A stretch of DNA of 64,000 nt from Aestuariivivens sediminis (GCF_022662105.1 NZ_JAKMCP010000009.1:31445-95444); one strand, 5' to 3'. Numbered from the stretch's first letter, positions 33,378 through 43,463 are shown. Made by a program: numbers and translations. Notes: generated by a model not told the origin, from the letters alone.

Positions 33378-34322
33378 ATGAGTTTACTATGGGTTATACT
33401 TGGCTTTATATTATTAATAATAGGCGGGGAGTATTTGGTTCGATCTTCTGTGGCACTGTCCTTTAAGTTTAAAATTTCCAAGATGGTCATAGGGATGACC
33501 GTCGTTTCTTTTGCGACCTCAACACCTGAATTATTGGTGAGTTTGCAAGCTGCTTTAAAGGGGTCGCCTGCCATTGCTATTAATAATGTGGTGGGGTCTA
33601 ATATCGCAAATATTGGTTTGGTGCTTGGAATTGCGGCTTTGGTGGGATCTATAGGCGTTGATAGATCATTTTATAAAGTGAATTGGCCGGTTATGATGAT
33701 TTTTTCATTGGGACTTTACTATTTTTTATATAATGATAATGTTCTTACGGAGATAGAAGGAGCGGCGCTATTTTTGGCATTGATTTTATTTTTACTGTAT
33801 CTCATAGGGGGATTAAAAAAGGATAAAGATGTGGATGCCGTTGATGACGAATTGGCAATTTCATCCAATTTTAAAATTTTTATATGGCTGGTTCTTGGAG
33901 GTATTGCTTTATATTTTGGTAGTGATTGGTTGGTATATGGTGCGAAGGAAATCGCAAAATCTATCGGTGTAAGTGATGCGGTTATAGGGGTCTCTTTGGT
34001 AGCTGTTGGAACCAGTGTTCCAGAGTTGGCAGCATCGGTCATAGCAGCGGCAAAAAAAGAAAAGGCCATTTCCTTGGGGAATTTAATTGGGTCTAATATT
34101 TTTAATATTGGTTCTGTTTTGGGATTGACCGCATTAATAAAACCAATTGATGTTACAGAACCTAAAATTTTAACAAGCGATATGATTTGGATGCTTGGGT
34201 TTGCAGCCATATTGTTGCCCATGGTGTTTGTGAAGGAAAAGTTTCAAATAAGTCGGGTTAAAGGATTTTTCTTGGTGTTTGCTTATGGTCTTTTTATCTT
34301 TTTGGTGTTTTCCATGAAATAA
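33378..34322 (+). CDS. Calcium/sodium antiporter (CaCA family, YrbG-like)
   Basis: A 314-residue membrane protein with about ten helices in two inverted halves. Both ion-binding alpha-repeats are clear: ATSTPELLVSLQAAL with GSNIANIGLVLG in the first half, and VGTSVPELAASVIAAA with GSNIFNIGSVLG in the second; the glutamates in these PEL motifs bind the cation. It exchanges Na+ (or K+/H+) for Ca2+ to keep cytosolic calcium low. The central loop is charged (KKDKDVDAVDDE). Convergent with the glutamine synthetase gene. Confidence 0.92.
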   Translation: MSLLWVILGFILLIIGGEYLVRSSVALSFKFKISKMVIGMTVVSFATSTPELLVSLQAALKGSPAIAINNVVGSNIANIGLVLGIAALVGSIGVDRSFYKVNWPVMMIFSLGLYYFLYNDNVLTEIEGAALFLALILFLLYLIGGLKKDKDVDAVDDELAISSNFKIFIWLVLGGIALYFGSDWLVYGAKEIAKSIGVSDAVIGVSLVAVGTSVPELAASVIAAAKKEKAISLGNLIGSNIFNIGSVLGLTALIKPIDVTEPKILTSDMIWMLGFAAILLPMVFVKEKFQISRVKGFFLVFAYGLFIFLVFSMK

Positions 34323-34377
34323 ACATTAAACCATTTGATGTACTGCGTAATTTGAGCGATGTGACCCTGTTAAAATA

Positions 34378-34407
34378 AAAAAAGACCACCAATTGGCAGT
34401 CTTTTTT
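34378..34407. terminator. Bidirectional terminator between antiporter and glnII
   Basis: Stem AAAAAAGAC/GTCTTTTTT (34378-34386 with 34399-34407) around an inner CCAATTGG palindrome. A- and T-runs on both sides let it serve both convergent genes. Confidence 0.8.
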
Positions 34408-34433
34408 ATTATGAACAAAATAATCTTTTCAGA

Positions 34434-35495
34434 TTATGCCTTTGCCGAATTAAGTGTTTCAGCTGCTTCAGCGGTTATGTTAGCCGACTTAACTGTTTTG
34501 ATAATTCTTGCAGCGATTTTGTATGGATCACCGTTGGATGCAGGACGACGGTCCTCTAACCAGCCTTTGTATCCTCTTTCAACCGTTGCAATTGGAATTC
34601 GTATGGAAGCGCCTCTGTCGGAAACTCCATAAGTAAAGTCAGTAATGGCAGCAGTTTCATGGAGCCCGGTTAAACGTTGATCGTTAAATTCACCATAAAC
34701 TTCTATATGTTCTTTCACTACCGGACGGAAAGCTTCACAAATCTTTTCATAGATCGCTTTAGAACCACAAGTTCTCAATGTAGAGTTAGAGAAGTTAGCA
34801 TGCATGCCGGAACCATTCCAGTCCATGTCCCTACCTAGTGGTTTTGGATGATATTCAATGTAATAGTTGTATTTTTCTGTTAATCGGTCTAATAAATATC
34901 TAGCAATCCAGATTTCATCACCAGCTTGTTTTGCGCCTTTTGCGAATAATTGGAATTCCCATTGGCCACATGCGACTTCCTGGTTGATGCCTTCAAAATT
35001 CAATCCGGCTTCAATACATAAATCGGCATGTTCTTCAACCAATTTACGACCATGTGTATTCAAACCACCTACAGAACAATAGTACATACCCTGTGGTTTC
35101 GGATAACCACCACGTGGGAAGCCTAAAGGTAATTCAGTTTCAACATCCATGATAAAATATTCTTGCTCAAAACCAAACCAAAAATCATCATCCTCATCGT
35201 CAATAGTAGCTCTACCATTTGAAGGGTGAGGTGTACCATCTGCATTTAATACCTCCGTCATAACCAGCCATCCATTTTTTCTTTCAGGATCTGGATATAT
35301 CGCTACTGGTTTTAACACACAGTCTGAAGATCCGCCTTCTGCCTGTTGGGTAGATGATCCATCAAATGACCAATTTCCAATTTCTTCTAACGTTCCTTGA
35401 AAGTTTTCGTGCTCTTCTACTTTGGTTTTACTCCTCATGTTCTGAGTCGGATGGTATCCGTCTAACCAAATGTATTCTAATTTAATTTTTGCCAT
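34434..35495 (-). CDS. glnII: Glutamine synthetase type II (eukaryote-like)
   Basis: A 353-residue GSII enzyme making glutamine from glutamate, ammonia and ATP. The beta-grasp start KLEYIWLDGYHPTQNMRSKT and WSFDGSSTQQAEG (about 43-55) are typical of GSII, followed by the metal-site FGFEQEYFI, the NFEGINQEVACGQWEFQ segment, GSGMHANFSNSTLR and the C-terminal DRGASIRIP. It is shorter than type I or III enzymes and is not expected to be adenylylated. Divergent from glnN with 262 bp between start codons. Confidence 0.93.
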   Translation of the reverse strand: MAKIKLEYIWLDGYHPTQNMRSKTKVEEHENFQGTLEEIGNWSFDGSSTQQAEGGSSDCVLKPVAIYPDPERKNGWLVMTEVLNADGTPHPSNGRATIDDEDDDFWFGFEQEYFIMDVETELPLGFPRGGYPKPQGMYYCSVGGLNTHGRKLVEEHADLCIEAGLNFEGINQEVACGQWEFQLFAKGAKQAGDEIWIARYLLDRLTEKYNYYIEYHPKPLGRDMDWNGSGMHANFSNSTLRTCGSKAIYEKICEAFRPVVKEHIEVYGEFNDQRLTGLHETAAITDFTYGVSDRGASIRIPIATVERGYKGWLEDRRPASNGDPYKIAARIIKTVKSANITAEAAETLNSAKA

Positions 35496-35536
35496 AATGA
35501 ATAGTTAATAATTAATAGATTAAATAATAATCGACA

Positions 35537-35544
35537 CAAATATA
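35537..35544 (-). promoter_or_regulatory. Candidate -7 box for glnII
   Basis: TATATTTG on the minus strand, 42 bp upstream of the ATG, in the spacer shared by the two glutamine synthetases. Confidence 0.55.
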
Positions 35545-35723
35545 GTTTTTTATATAGATACTTTAAATTTTGAGGGGGTATTTGTTTAAATTGGTAAGTT
35601 ATTTTTGTTTAACCCCCAATTTTTTTAGGAGTATTTTAAAAAAATTTAATTATTTTAATATAAAATTGAAGAATTCTTAAAAAGAATAATTTAAAAATAG
35701 CATCAAAATTCGCTCGCTATATT

Positions 35724-35731
35724 TACTTTTG
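35724..35731 (+). promoter_or_regulatory. Candidate -7 box for glnN
   Basis: TACTTTTG, 26 bp before ATG 35758. No good -33 TTG is at the right distance, which would fit an activator-dependent promoter. Confidence 0.45.
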
Positions 35732-35757
35732 TGTTTTCAATTAATTCTATCTAAAAT

Positions 35758-37944
35758 ATGTCAACATTACGATTTCATGCTATTAAAGAATCCTTATCGC
35801 ACAGTTCTAAAGTTGTTTTGGATAATGAGAGGCGTTCCAATTTATTTGGGCGAAATGTGTTTAATGAACATACCATGAAGCAATACCTTACCAAGGACGC
35901 TTTCGAAGGGGTAATGAATGCGATATGGCATGGAAAAAAAATCGACAGGAATATTGCCGATCAAGTGGCGTCATCCATGAAGGAATGGGCTTTATCCAAG
36001 GGGGTGACCCATTATACCCATTGGTTCCAGCCTTTAACAGGTGCAACCGCTGAAAAGCATGACGCTTTTTTTGAGACTACAACTTCAGGATTATCCATTG
36101 AGAAGTTCGAAGGGTCTCAGTTAGTACAACAAGAACCGGATGCGTCGAGTTTTCCCAGTGGTGGTATTCGAAATACCTTCGAAGCACGAGGCTATACCGC
36201 CTGGGATCCTACCTCACCCGCATTTATATATGGAACAACCTTATGTATTCCAACGATTTTTGTAGCCTATACCGGAGAAGCACTGGACTATAAAACGCCT
36301 TTATTAAGAGCACTTCATGCCGTTGATGATGCCGCAACGGCGGTTTGCAAGTATTTCGATAAAAATGTTAGAAAGGTGACTTCCTCTTTAGGATGGGAGC
36401 AAGAGTACTTTTTAGTCGATAAGCTTTTGGCATCCAGTCGACCCGACTTAATTTTAACAGGCCGGACACTCCTGGGTCACTCTTCGGCAAAAGGACAGCA
36501 GTTGGATGATCATTATTTTGGTTCCATTCCGTCACGGGCTTTAAACTTTATGCGCGACTTAGAAAATGAATGTATGCTTTTGGGTATTCCGGTGAAAACC
36601 AGGCATAATGAAGTAGCTCCTAACCAATTTGAATTGGCTCCAATATATGAAGAAGCCAATCTTGCGGTAGATCATAATTCGTTGCTAATGGATATTATGG
36701 GACGAGTTGCCTCAAATCATAAATTTAAGGTTTTACTTCACGAAAAACCCTTTGCAGGCGTAAATGGTTCTGGAAAGCACAATAATTGGTCGCTATCCAC
36801 AGATACTGGGGTTAATTTATTGTCGCCCGGCAAAACGCCCATGAGTAATTTGCAATTTCTTACCTTTTTTATCAACACCATTAAAGCGGTTCATGAACAT
36901 GAAGCCCTATTAAGAGCTGCCATAGCTTCTGCCGGTAATGACCATAGACTTGGGGCTAATGAAGCTCCTCCTGCTATAATATCCGTATTTATTGGTGCGC
37001 AATTAACAAGTGTACTGGAAGAGTTGGAAGGGGTTACAAAAGGTAAATTGTCGCCTCAAGAAAAAACGGAATTAAAGTTAAACGTTGTAGGGAAGATTCC
37101 TGATGTTCTTTTGGATAATACCGACAGGAACAGAACATCTCCTTTTGCCTTTACGGGTAATAAATTCGAATTTCGGGCCGTAGGGTCCACTGCGAATTGT
37201 GGTAGTCCGATGACCGTTTTAAATACTATCGTTGCAAAGCAGTTGCTCGACTTTAAGGTTGAAGTTGATAAACTCATTGATGCCAAAGGATTTAAGAAAG
37301 ATGAAGCCATATTTAATGTCCTCCGGGAGTATATTAAATCCTGTAGATCCATATTGTTTGAAGGGAATGGTTATGATGAAGCATGGCAAAAGGAGGCCCA
37401 AAAACGAGGACTTAGTAATAATAAAACCACGCCTGAGGCCTTAAAGGCTAAAGTTTCTAATGCCTCGATAACCCTATTTGAAAACATGAAGGTGATGAGT
37501 GAGGTTGAAAGCCGAGCCCGTTACGAGATCGAGGTAGAATCCTATATTATGCACATTCAAATAGAAAGTCGTGTATTGGGCGATATTGCGCGTAACCATG
37601 TGGTGCCTACCGCGGTTAAATACCAAAATATTCTTATAGAAAATGTTAAAGGGCTTAAAGAAATTTTCGATACAAATTTTATTGAGGTCGCTAAGGAACA
37701 GATGAATTTAATAGAAGAAATTTCAGGACATATCGCTGGTATTAATGCCAATGTAACAAAAATGATTGATGAACGTAAGAAAGCAAATGTTTTAAAGGAT
37801 ATCGAAAAGAAAGCGGAACGCTATTGTTTTTATGTTAAACCATTGTTTGATGACATTCGCTATCATTGTGACAAATTAGAATTGTTGGTCGACGATGAAC
37901 TATGGCCTCTTACTAAGTACAGGGAATTGTTATTTACGAGATAA
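35758..37944 (+). CDS. glnN: Glutamine synthetase type III
   Basis: A 728-residue GSIII dodecamer subunit, typical of Bacteroidota and cyanobacteria. It begins with the GSIII N-terminal domain (FGRNVFNEHTMKQYL, about 30-45) and has the catalytic motifs WFQPLTG, GWEQEYFLVD (about 218-227), RHNEVAPNQFELAP, LHEKPFAGVNGSGKHNNWS (about 331-349) and GNDHRLGANEAPPAI, then a long helical C-terminal domain unique to type III. Same reaction as the divergent type II gene, so this organism has two unrelated-size enzymes side by side. Confidence 0.95.
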   Translation: MSTLRFHAIKESLSHSSKVVLDNERRSNLFGRNVFNEHTMKQYLTKDAFEGVMNAIWHGKKIDRNIADQVASSMKEWALSKGVTHYTHWFQPLTGATAEKHDAFFETTTSGLSIEKFEGSQLVQQEPDASSFPSGGIRNTFEARGYTAWDPTSPAFIYGTTLCIPTIFVAYTGEALDYKTPLLRALHAVDDAATAVCKYFDKNVRKVTSSLGWEQEYFLVDKLLASSRPDLILTGRTLLGHSSAKGQQLDDHYFGSIPSRALNFMRDLENECMLLGIPVKTRHNEVAPNQFELAPIYEEANLAVDHNSLLMDIMGRVASNHKFKVLLHEKPFAGVNGSGKHNNWSLSTDTGVNLLSPGKTPMSNLQFLTFFINTIKAVHEHEALLRAAIASAGNDHRLGANEAPPAIISVFIGAQLTSVLEELEGVTKGKLSPQEKTELKLNVVGKIPDVLLDNTDRNRTSPFAFTGNKFEFRAVGSTANCGSPMTVLNTIVAKQLLDFKVEVDKLIDAKGFKKDEAIFNVLREYIKSCRSILFEGNGYDEAWQKEAQKRGLSNNKTTPEALKAKVSNASITLFENMKVMSEVESRARYEIEVESYIMHIQIESRVLGDIARNHVVPTAVKYQNILIENVKGLKEIFDTNFIEVAKEQMNLIEEISGHIAGINANVTKMIDERKKANVLKDIEKKAERYCFYVKPLFDDIRYHCDKLELLVDDELWPLTKYRELLFTR

Positions 37945-37997
37945 ACGGTATAAATTTAAAATCTCATAATAAAGGCTATTTTTTTCACTCAAAACGG

Positions 37998-38005
37998 TAA
38001 ATTTG
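37998..38005 (+). promoter_or_regulatory. Candidate -7 box for purM
   Basis: TAAATTTG, 17 bp before ATG 38023, followed by a GGAGA-type ribosome binding sequence (unusual for Bacteroidota). Confidence 0.5.
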
Positions 38006-38022
38006 CACCTCAAACCAGGAGA

Positions 38023-39201
38023 ATGAGTCAAGAAATTTCTAAACGCTATGCCCAAAGAGGGGTTTCGGCCTCAAAAGAGGATGTGCATAATGCCATTAAA
38101 AACATAGACAAAGGGTTATTTCCAAAAGCATTTTGTAAGATTGTTCCCGATTATCTTACTAATGATGATGATTACTGCTTAATCATGCATGCCGATGGCG
38201 CAGGAACAAAGTCCGCTTTAGCCTATATGTACTGGAAGGAAACGGGGGATCTTTCGGTTTGGAAAGGTATTGCACAAGACGCCTTAATAATGAACATAGA
38301 TGATTTGTTGTGTGTTGGTGCTACCGATAATATTATTCTCTCATCAACCATTGGGCGTAATAAAAATGTAGTTCCGGGAGAAGTTATTTCTGCAATTATA
38401 AATGGAACCGAGGAGTTGATCTCAGAATTGAAAGAATTTGGGATACATATTCATTCAACGGGTGGTGAAACGGCCGATGTTGGCGATCTCGTACGTACGA
38501 TTATAGTCGATTCCACGGTAACGGCAAGAATGAAACGCAGTGACGTGATCAATAATGCCAATATTCAAGTGGGCGATGTTATCGTAGGATTGGAAAGCTT
38601 CGGGCAGGCCAGTTATGAATCGTCATATAATGGTGGCATGGGAAGCAATGGATTGACTTCCGCGCGTCATGATGTATTTCATAAGTATCTGGCTGAAAAA
38701 TATCCGGAAAGTTTTGATGCAGCCGTGCCACGGGACTTAGTGTACTCGGGAAATATCCGATTAACCGATGACATTGAAAATTCTCCAATAGATGCGGGAA
38801 AGTTAGTCTTGTCGCCAACGCGAACCTATGCACCCATCATTAAACAGATTTTAATGAAATACAATAGTGAACTTATTCATGGTATGGTGCATTGTTCCGG
38901 AGGAGCACAAACTAAAATACTTCATTTTATTGACGAATTTCATGTGATAAAAGATAATTTGTTCGAGATCCCCCCGTTATTCAAATTAATACAATCACAA
39001 AGTAAAACGAATTGGAAAGAAATGTATCAGGTTTTTAATTGTGGGCACAGGATGGAATTATATGTGAGTCCACAAGTTGCAGACGACATTATTACTATTT
39101 CAAAATCCTTTAAGGTAAATGCTAAAGTTATAGGGCGAGTTGAAGCTTCAAAAGAAAAAAAGCTTACCATAAAAAGTGAGTTTGGAGAGTTTGTTTACTA
39201 G
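38023..39201 (+). CDS. purM: Phosphoribosylformylglycinamidine cyclo-ligase (AIR synthase), Bacteroidota form
   Basis: A 392-residue PurM-superfamily enzyme, longer than the roughly 345-residue proteobacterial form. It closes the imidazole ring of AIR in purine synthesis. The ATP-binding and dimer motifs are visible: AQRGVSASKEDVHNAI (about 10-25), HADGAGTKSALAY (about 56-68), DALIMNIDDLLCVGA, STGGETADVGDLVRT and HCSGGAQTKI. No other pur genes are adjacent. Monocistronic between glnN and a DUF3078 gene. Confidence 0.9.
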   Translation: MSQEISKRYAQRGVSASKEDVHNAIKNIDKGLFPKAFCKIVPDYLTNDDDYCLIMHADGAGTKSALAYMYWKETGDLSVWKGIAQDALIMNIDDLLCVGATDNIILSSTIGRNKNVVPGEVISAIINGTEELISELKEFGIHIHSTGGETADVGDLVRTIIVDSTVTARMKRSDVINNANIQVGDVIVGLESFGQASYESSYNGGMGSNGLTSARHDVFHKYLAEKYPESFDAAVPRDLVYSGNIRLTDDIENSPIDAGKLVLSPTRTYAPIIKQILMKYNSELIHGMVHCSGGAQTKILHFIDEFHVIKDNLFEIPPLFKLIQSQSKTNWKEMYQVFNCGHRMELYVSPQVADDIITISKSFKVNAKVIGRVEASKEKKLTIKSEFGEFVY

Positions 39202-39279
39202 AAACCGGTGTGCCGAAATAAATTGGAATGGTTTTTGTTAAAAAATTTAACGTTTAAAAAATAGTCTAACCCATACCTT

Positions 39280-40239
39280 ATGAAAAATGTTCTTCTGATT
39301 ATCGTTTGCCTAATGTTGCAATTCCTGAGCGCACAACCTGATTCTCTCTATATTAAGGCAATGATACCCAAAAAGGAGCGACCGGAATGGACCAATAAGA
39401 ATAAATTCTCAATTGATTTAAGTGAAGTGGCCTTTGTAAATTGGAACTCAGGAGGAAGCAATTCCATTTCAGCTTTAGTCGGATTTTACAAGGAAGCCAA
39501 TTACAGGGATAAGTATTATTTTTGGAACAACAACATAACCACTCGCTATGGGGTTAACAGTCAGCAAGGCGAAACAATAAGAAAAACCGACGATTTATTT
39601 GAATTGAATTCGAATTTGGGCTATAAACCCGATATCATTTCAAATTGGTTTTACTCCTTAAGACTGGGCTTCAGGACCCAGTTTGCCAATGGGTATCAAT
39701 ACCCCAATACCGATGCGCCTATTTCAAGATTCATGGCCCCCGGGTATATGTTTTTTGGTGGTGGAATGGAATATGGAAAACATATTGACGAACTGTCATT
39801 TTATTTTTCACCGTTAACCCTTAAAGCAACTTTTGTTCTGGATGATGATTTAGCCAATGCCGGTGCATTTGGTGTTACCCCGGCAGTCTATGACGAGTTT
39901 GGAACCCTACTCAGAAAAGGGCAGCGCGTGAGAAGAGAAGCAGGTATTTTAATTACCAATAGCTATGAAATGCAAGTTGTTGAGAATATCGGTCTAAAAC
40001 ATCAGGTAAACCTGTATACAGATTATGTCAATAATTTTGGCAATGTTGATTTAGATTGGCGTTTGGATTTCGATTTTAAAGTAAACAGCTTCGTTAGGGC
40101 CACACTAGGGTCCCATATCAGATATGATGATGACGTTAAAATTCAAGAGCCTACTGAGGTTGAAGGCGAGTATGATGAAGCCGGGGCAAAAGTGCAATGG
40201 AAACAATTCCTTGGTGTCGGTTTTGCAGTAGATTTTTAA
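39280..40239 (+). CDS. DUF3078 outer-membrane-type protein
   Basis: A 319-residue exported protein with signal peptide NVLLIIVCLMLQFLSAQ. The body is beta-rich with frequent aromatic residues (NWNSGGSNSISALVGFYKEA near 65; FWNNNITTRYG near 87) and ends in a terminal strand FLGVGFAVDF with Phe as last residue, a good outer-membrane barrel signature. DUF3078 is a Bacteroidota family without assigned function. Located 78 bp after purM. Confidence 0.85.
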   Translation: MKNVLLIIVCLMLQFLSAQPDSLYIKAMIPKKERPEWTNKNKFSIDLSEVAFVNWNSGGSNSISALVGFYKEANYRDKYYFWNNNITTRYGVNSQQGETIRKTDDLFELNSNLGYKPDIISNWFYSLRLGFRTQFANGYQYPNTDAPISRFMAPGYMFFGGGMEYGKHIDELSFYFSPLTLKATFVLDDDLANAGAFGVTPAVYDEFGTLLRKGQRVRREAGILITNSYEMQVVENIGLKHQVNLYTDYVNNFGNVDLDWRLDFDFKVNSFVRATLGSHIRYDDDVKIQEPTEVEGEYDEAGAKVQWKQFLGVGFAVDF

Positions 40240-40436
40240 GAAATTCATTTTATACTTCTATAAAAAAATTGTTAACTTTTTTTTGTTGATAAATTTTTAC
40301 ACCTCTGTTAATCAGGTATTTACATGCTTTAATCCGTAAACTTTATGATTTTTGTCATGTTTTGAGTCGTTGGAATTTTGTTTATTCATACTTTTATTTA
40401 ATCCATAACCGAATAATTTAAACTTCCAACAATCTT

Positions 40437-42992
40437 ATGAAATCAGCACTCACCCAAACGTCTTCAAAAACTTATACCCAGGACGAAGCTTTTGAGGCTT
40501 CCCTCAAATACTTTAAAAATGATGACTTAGCCGCTCGAGTCTGGCTTAATAAGTATGCCCTAAAAGATTCAGAAGGGCATATTTATGAGCTTACCCCAAA
40601 CGACATGCACCGTCGAATAGCAAAGGAGATTGCTCGTATTGAATTGAAGTATGCTAATCCGTTATCGGAGGATGCTATTTTTAATTTAATAAAGAACTTC
40701 AAATATATTGTACCGCAGGGAAGTCCAATGGCAGGTATCGGAAACCCATATCAAATCGCATCCCTGTCAAATTGTTTTGTAATCGGTAATTCCGGGGAAT
40801 CTGATTCCTATGGAGGAATTATGAAGATTGATCAAGAGCAGGTACAGCTTATGAAACGCAGAGGTGGTGTTGGGCATGATCTTTCGCATATTCGTCCTAA
40901 AGGTTCTCCTGTTAAGAATTCAGCCTTAACATCCACAGGAATCGTGCCTTTTATGGAGCGCTATTCCAATTCAACCCGTGAAGTTGCTCAAGATGGCCGG
41001 AGAGGCGCGCTTATGTTATCGGTATCGATTAACCATCCGGATTCCGAAGATTTTATCGATGCCAAGTTAGAACAAGGTAAAGTGACCGGAGCCAACGTTT
41101 CAGTAAGAATTGATGACGGGTTTATGAAGGCGGTAAAAGATGAAACCCACTATATTCAAAAGTATCCCGTATTTAGTGAGAATCCTAAAGTAACCAAAAC
41201 CATTAAAGCCAAGGATTTATGGGATAAAATTGTACATAATGCATGGAAATCGGCCGAACCCGGTATCCTATTCTGGGACACCATTATTAATGAATCTGTA
41301 CCGGACTGCTACGCCGATTTGGGATATCGAACCGTATCGACCAACCCTTGCGGAGAAATACCTTTATGTCCTTACGACTCCTGTAGGTTGTTGGCCATTA
41401 ATTTGTTTTCTTATGTTGAACATCCGTTCACGAAAAAGGCAGAATTTAATTTCGAGTTGTTCAAAAAACATGTGGCTTTTGCTCAGCGCATAATGGACGA
41501 TATTATTGATTTAGAGTTGGAAAAGATCGATAATATTCTTAAAAAAATTGATGACGATCCCGAATTAGATGAAGTGAAGTCTACAGAACGTAATTTATGG
41601 CTCAATATCAGGATTAAGGCCATGGAAGGAAGACGCACCGGAGTAGGTATAACTGCGGAAGGTGATATGCTGGCCGCTTTAGGCATTCGTTACGGGAGTG
41701 AAAAAGGTAATGCGTTTTCTTTAAAGGTACACAAAACCATTGCCATTGAAGCCTATCGTGCTTCCGTACATTTGGCAAAGGAACGCGGTGCATTTGCCAT
41801 TTTTGATGCAGAACGAGAAAAGAATAATCCATTTATTCAACGAATACGGGAGGTCGACGATAAGTTGTATTACGAAATGTTAGAGTATGGCCGGCGTAAT
41901 ATAGCCTTATTAACCATTGCCCCTACAGGAACGACCAGTCTCATGACCCAAACGACTTCAGGAATAGAACCCGTTTTCATGCCGGTTTACAAACGCAGAA
42001 GAAAAGTAAATCCCAATGATAAAAATGTCCAGATAGACTTTGTTGATGAGGTTGGTGATTCCTGGGAGGAATACGTGGTTTTTCATCATCGCTTTAAGCA
42101 ATGGATGGAAGTCAATGGGATAGACACCTCTAAAAAATATTCCCAATCAGAGATTAATGAATTAATAGCCCAATCGCCTTATTTTAAGGCAACGTCTAAT
42201 GATGTGGATTGGTTGAGTAAAGTGAGTATGCAAGGGGCCATTCAAAAATGGGTGGACCATTCTATAAGTGTTACCATTAATTTGCCGAATAATGTTACCG
42301 AAGATTTGGTCGGTAAACTATATTTAAAAGCCTGGGAAGTGGGTTGTAAAGGCGTTACTGTATATCGGGATGGTTCTCGATCTGGCGTCTTGATTTCAAA
42401 TGATGAGAAAAAAGAGACCCATTCTGAAGATAAGCTCACGGCATTCCCTAAAAAACGTCCTCAGATTTTGGAGGCCGATGTGGTTCGTTTTCAGAATAAT
42501 AAGGATAAGTGGATTGCCTTTATCGGTATAATAGACGATAAGCCCTATGAGGTTTTTACCGGTCTGGCCGATGATGAAGATGGTATTCTGTTACCTCGTT
42601 GGGTCAATACCGGTCTTATCATAAAAAACAGAAATGAAGACGGTACGTCCCGTTACGATTTTCAGTATAAAAACACAAGAGGCTATAAGACTACTATTGA
42701 AGGGTTATCCCATAAGTTCAATCCGGAATTCTGGAACTATGCGAAATTGATTTCAAGCACCTTACGACATGGTATGCCCATAGATAAAATTGTAGATTTA
42801 ATAAACAGTTTACAATTGGATAGTGCGTCAATAAACACCTGGAAAAATGGTGTGGTACGCGCTTTAAAACGCTACGTTGAAGATGGGACTAAAGCAAAAG
42901 GACAACGTTGCGATAGTTGCAAATCAGAAAATTTAATTTATCAAGAGGGATGCCTAACCTGTAAGGATTGCGGATCGTCCAAATGTGGCTAA
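40437..42992 (+). CDS. nrdJ: Adenosylcobalamin-dependent ribonucleotide reductase (class II)
   Basis: An 851-residue enzyme that reduces ribonucleotides using the 5'-deoxyadenosyl radical, so it works with or without oxygen but needs B12. Visible parts: the N-terminal cap; SPMAGIGNPYQIASLSNCFV (about 97-116) with an active-site cysteine; the loop NPCGEIPLCPYDSCRLLAIN (about 302-321) with the radical-relay Cys and Glu; the substrate motif APTGTTSLMTQTTSGIEP; and a C-terminal CxxC...CxxC zinc ribbon (RCDSCKSENL, TCKDCGSSKCG) carrying the redox-active tail. No cobalamin riboswitch was recognised in the 197-bp upstream gap. Confidence 0.95.
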   Translation: MKSALTQTSSKTYTQDEAFEASLKYFKNDDLAARVWLNKYALKDSEGHIYELTPNDMHRRIAKEIARIELKYANPLSEDAIFNLIKNFKYIVPQGSPMAGIGNPYQIASLSNCFVIGNSGESDSYGGIMKIDQEQVQLMKRRGGVGHDLSHIRPKGSPVKNSALTSTGIVPFMERYSNSTREVAQDGRRGALMLSVSINHPDSEDFIDAKLEQGKVTGANVSVRIDDGFMKAVKDETHYIQKYPVFSENPKVTKTIKAKDLWDKIVHNAWKSAEPGILFWDTIINESVPDCYADLGYRTVSTNPCGEIPLCPYDSCRLLAINLFSYVEHPFTKKAEFNFELFKKHVAFAQRIMDDIIDLELEKIDNILKKIDDDPELDEVKSTERNLWLNIRIKAMEGRRTGVGITAEGDMLAALGIRYGSEKGNAFSLKVHKTIAIEAYRASVHLAKERGAFAIFDAEREKNNPFIQRIREVDDKLYYEMLEYGRRNIALLTIAPTGTTSLMTQTTSGIEPVFMPVYKRRRKVNPNDKNVQIDFVDEVGDSWEEYVVFHHRFKQWMEVNGIDTSKKYSQSEINELIAQSPYFKATSNDVDWLSKVSMQGAIQKWVDHSISVTINLPNNVTEDLVGKLYLKAWEVGCKGVTVYRDGSRSGVLISNDEKKETHSEDKLTAFPKKRPQILEADVVRFQNNKDKWIAFIGIIDDKPYEVFTGLADDEDGILLPRWVNTGLIIKNRNEDGTSRYDFQYKNTRGYKTTIEGLSHKFNPEFWNYAKLISSTLRHGMPIDKIVDLINSLQLDSASINTWKNGVVRALKRYVEDGTKAKGQRCDSCKSENLIYQEGCLTCKDCGSSKCG

Positions 42993-43078
42993 TGTGATAT
43001 CCTGGCGAATGCCTTTAAATCGTTCCATCGGGAATCTCTATGGTCATGGCGAATGGTGGTTTTTGACCCAAACCAGCG

Positions 43079-43366
43079 TTATGTAAATGCGCCTAACAAC
43101 AGGACAAAAGGGATGCTTATACCCATGTCGATAAGGAATAGAACACCACCTATTTTAAAGGCAGATCTATCCAGGAGTTTATAGGGTTTTAAAAGACCTT
43201 TAAATTTGGTTTCTTTGATCAGGTAGCATAAGCCTAAAAGGGAGATTAACTTAATGACAATAACGGGCAAAATGGTAAAACCAATAAGTGTTAAAAACGT
43301 GTTTATGCCCAAAGACCAAACTAAAAAGGGTTTATAAAACATCCATATTGGAAATATTGACCGCAT
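43079..43366 (-). CDS. Small membrane protein of unknown function
   Basis: A 95-residue protein with two or three hydrophobic helices (about 10-32, 33-48 and 74-92) and a short basic loop ETKFKGLLKPYKLLDR between them. I do not recognise a family. The hydrophobic pattern, clean ATG and stop, and the lack of any competing gene make it a probable real gene. It lies between nrdJ and prfA on the opposite strand. Confidence 0.55.
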   Translation of the reverse strand: MRSIFPIWMFYKPFLVWSLGINTFLTLIGFTILPVIVIKLISLLGLCYLIKETKFKGLLKPYKLLDRSAFKIGGVLFLIDMGISIPFVLLLGAFT

Positions 43367-43455
43367 GATAAACCTTATAACGCGATTCCCATAGAATTAT
43401 TTTCAATTCTTCAAATGCAGACTTAAAACAAACCGATAGAATTCATAAAATATTG

Positions 43456-43463
43456 TATTTTTG
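43456..43463 (+). promoter_or_regulatory. Candidate -7 box for prfA
   Basis: TATTTTTG, 21 bp before ATG 43485. Confidence 0.5.

Noticed and set aside
40240..40436. Possible cobalamin riboswitch before nrdJ
   Set aside because: The B12 box (GCCACTG-like core) and paired arms were not found; only an A+T-rich leader is visible. A covariance model scan would settle it.
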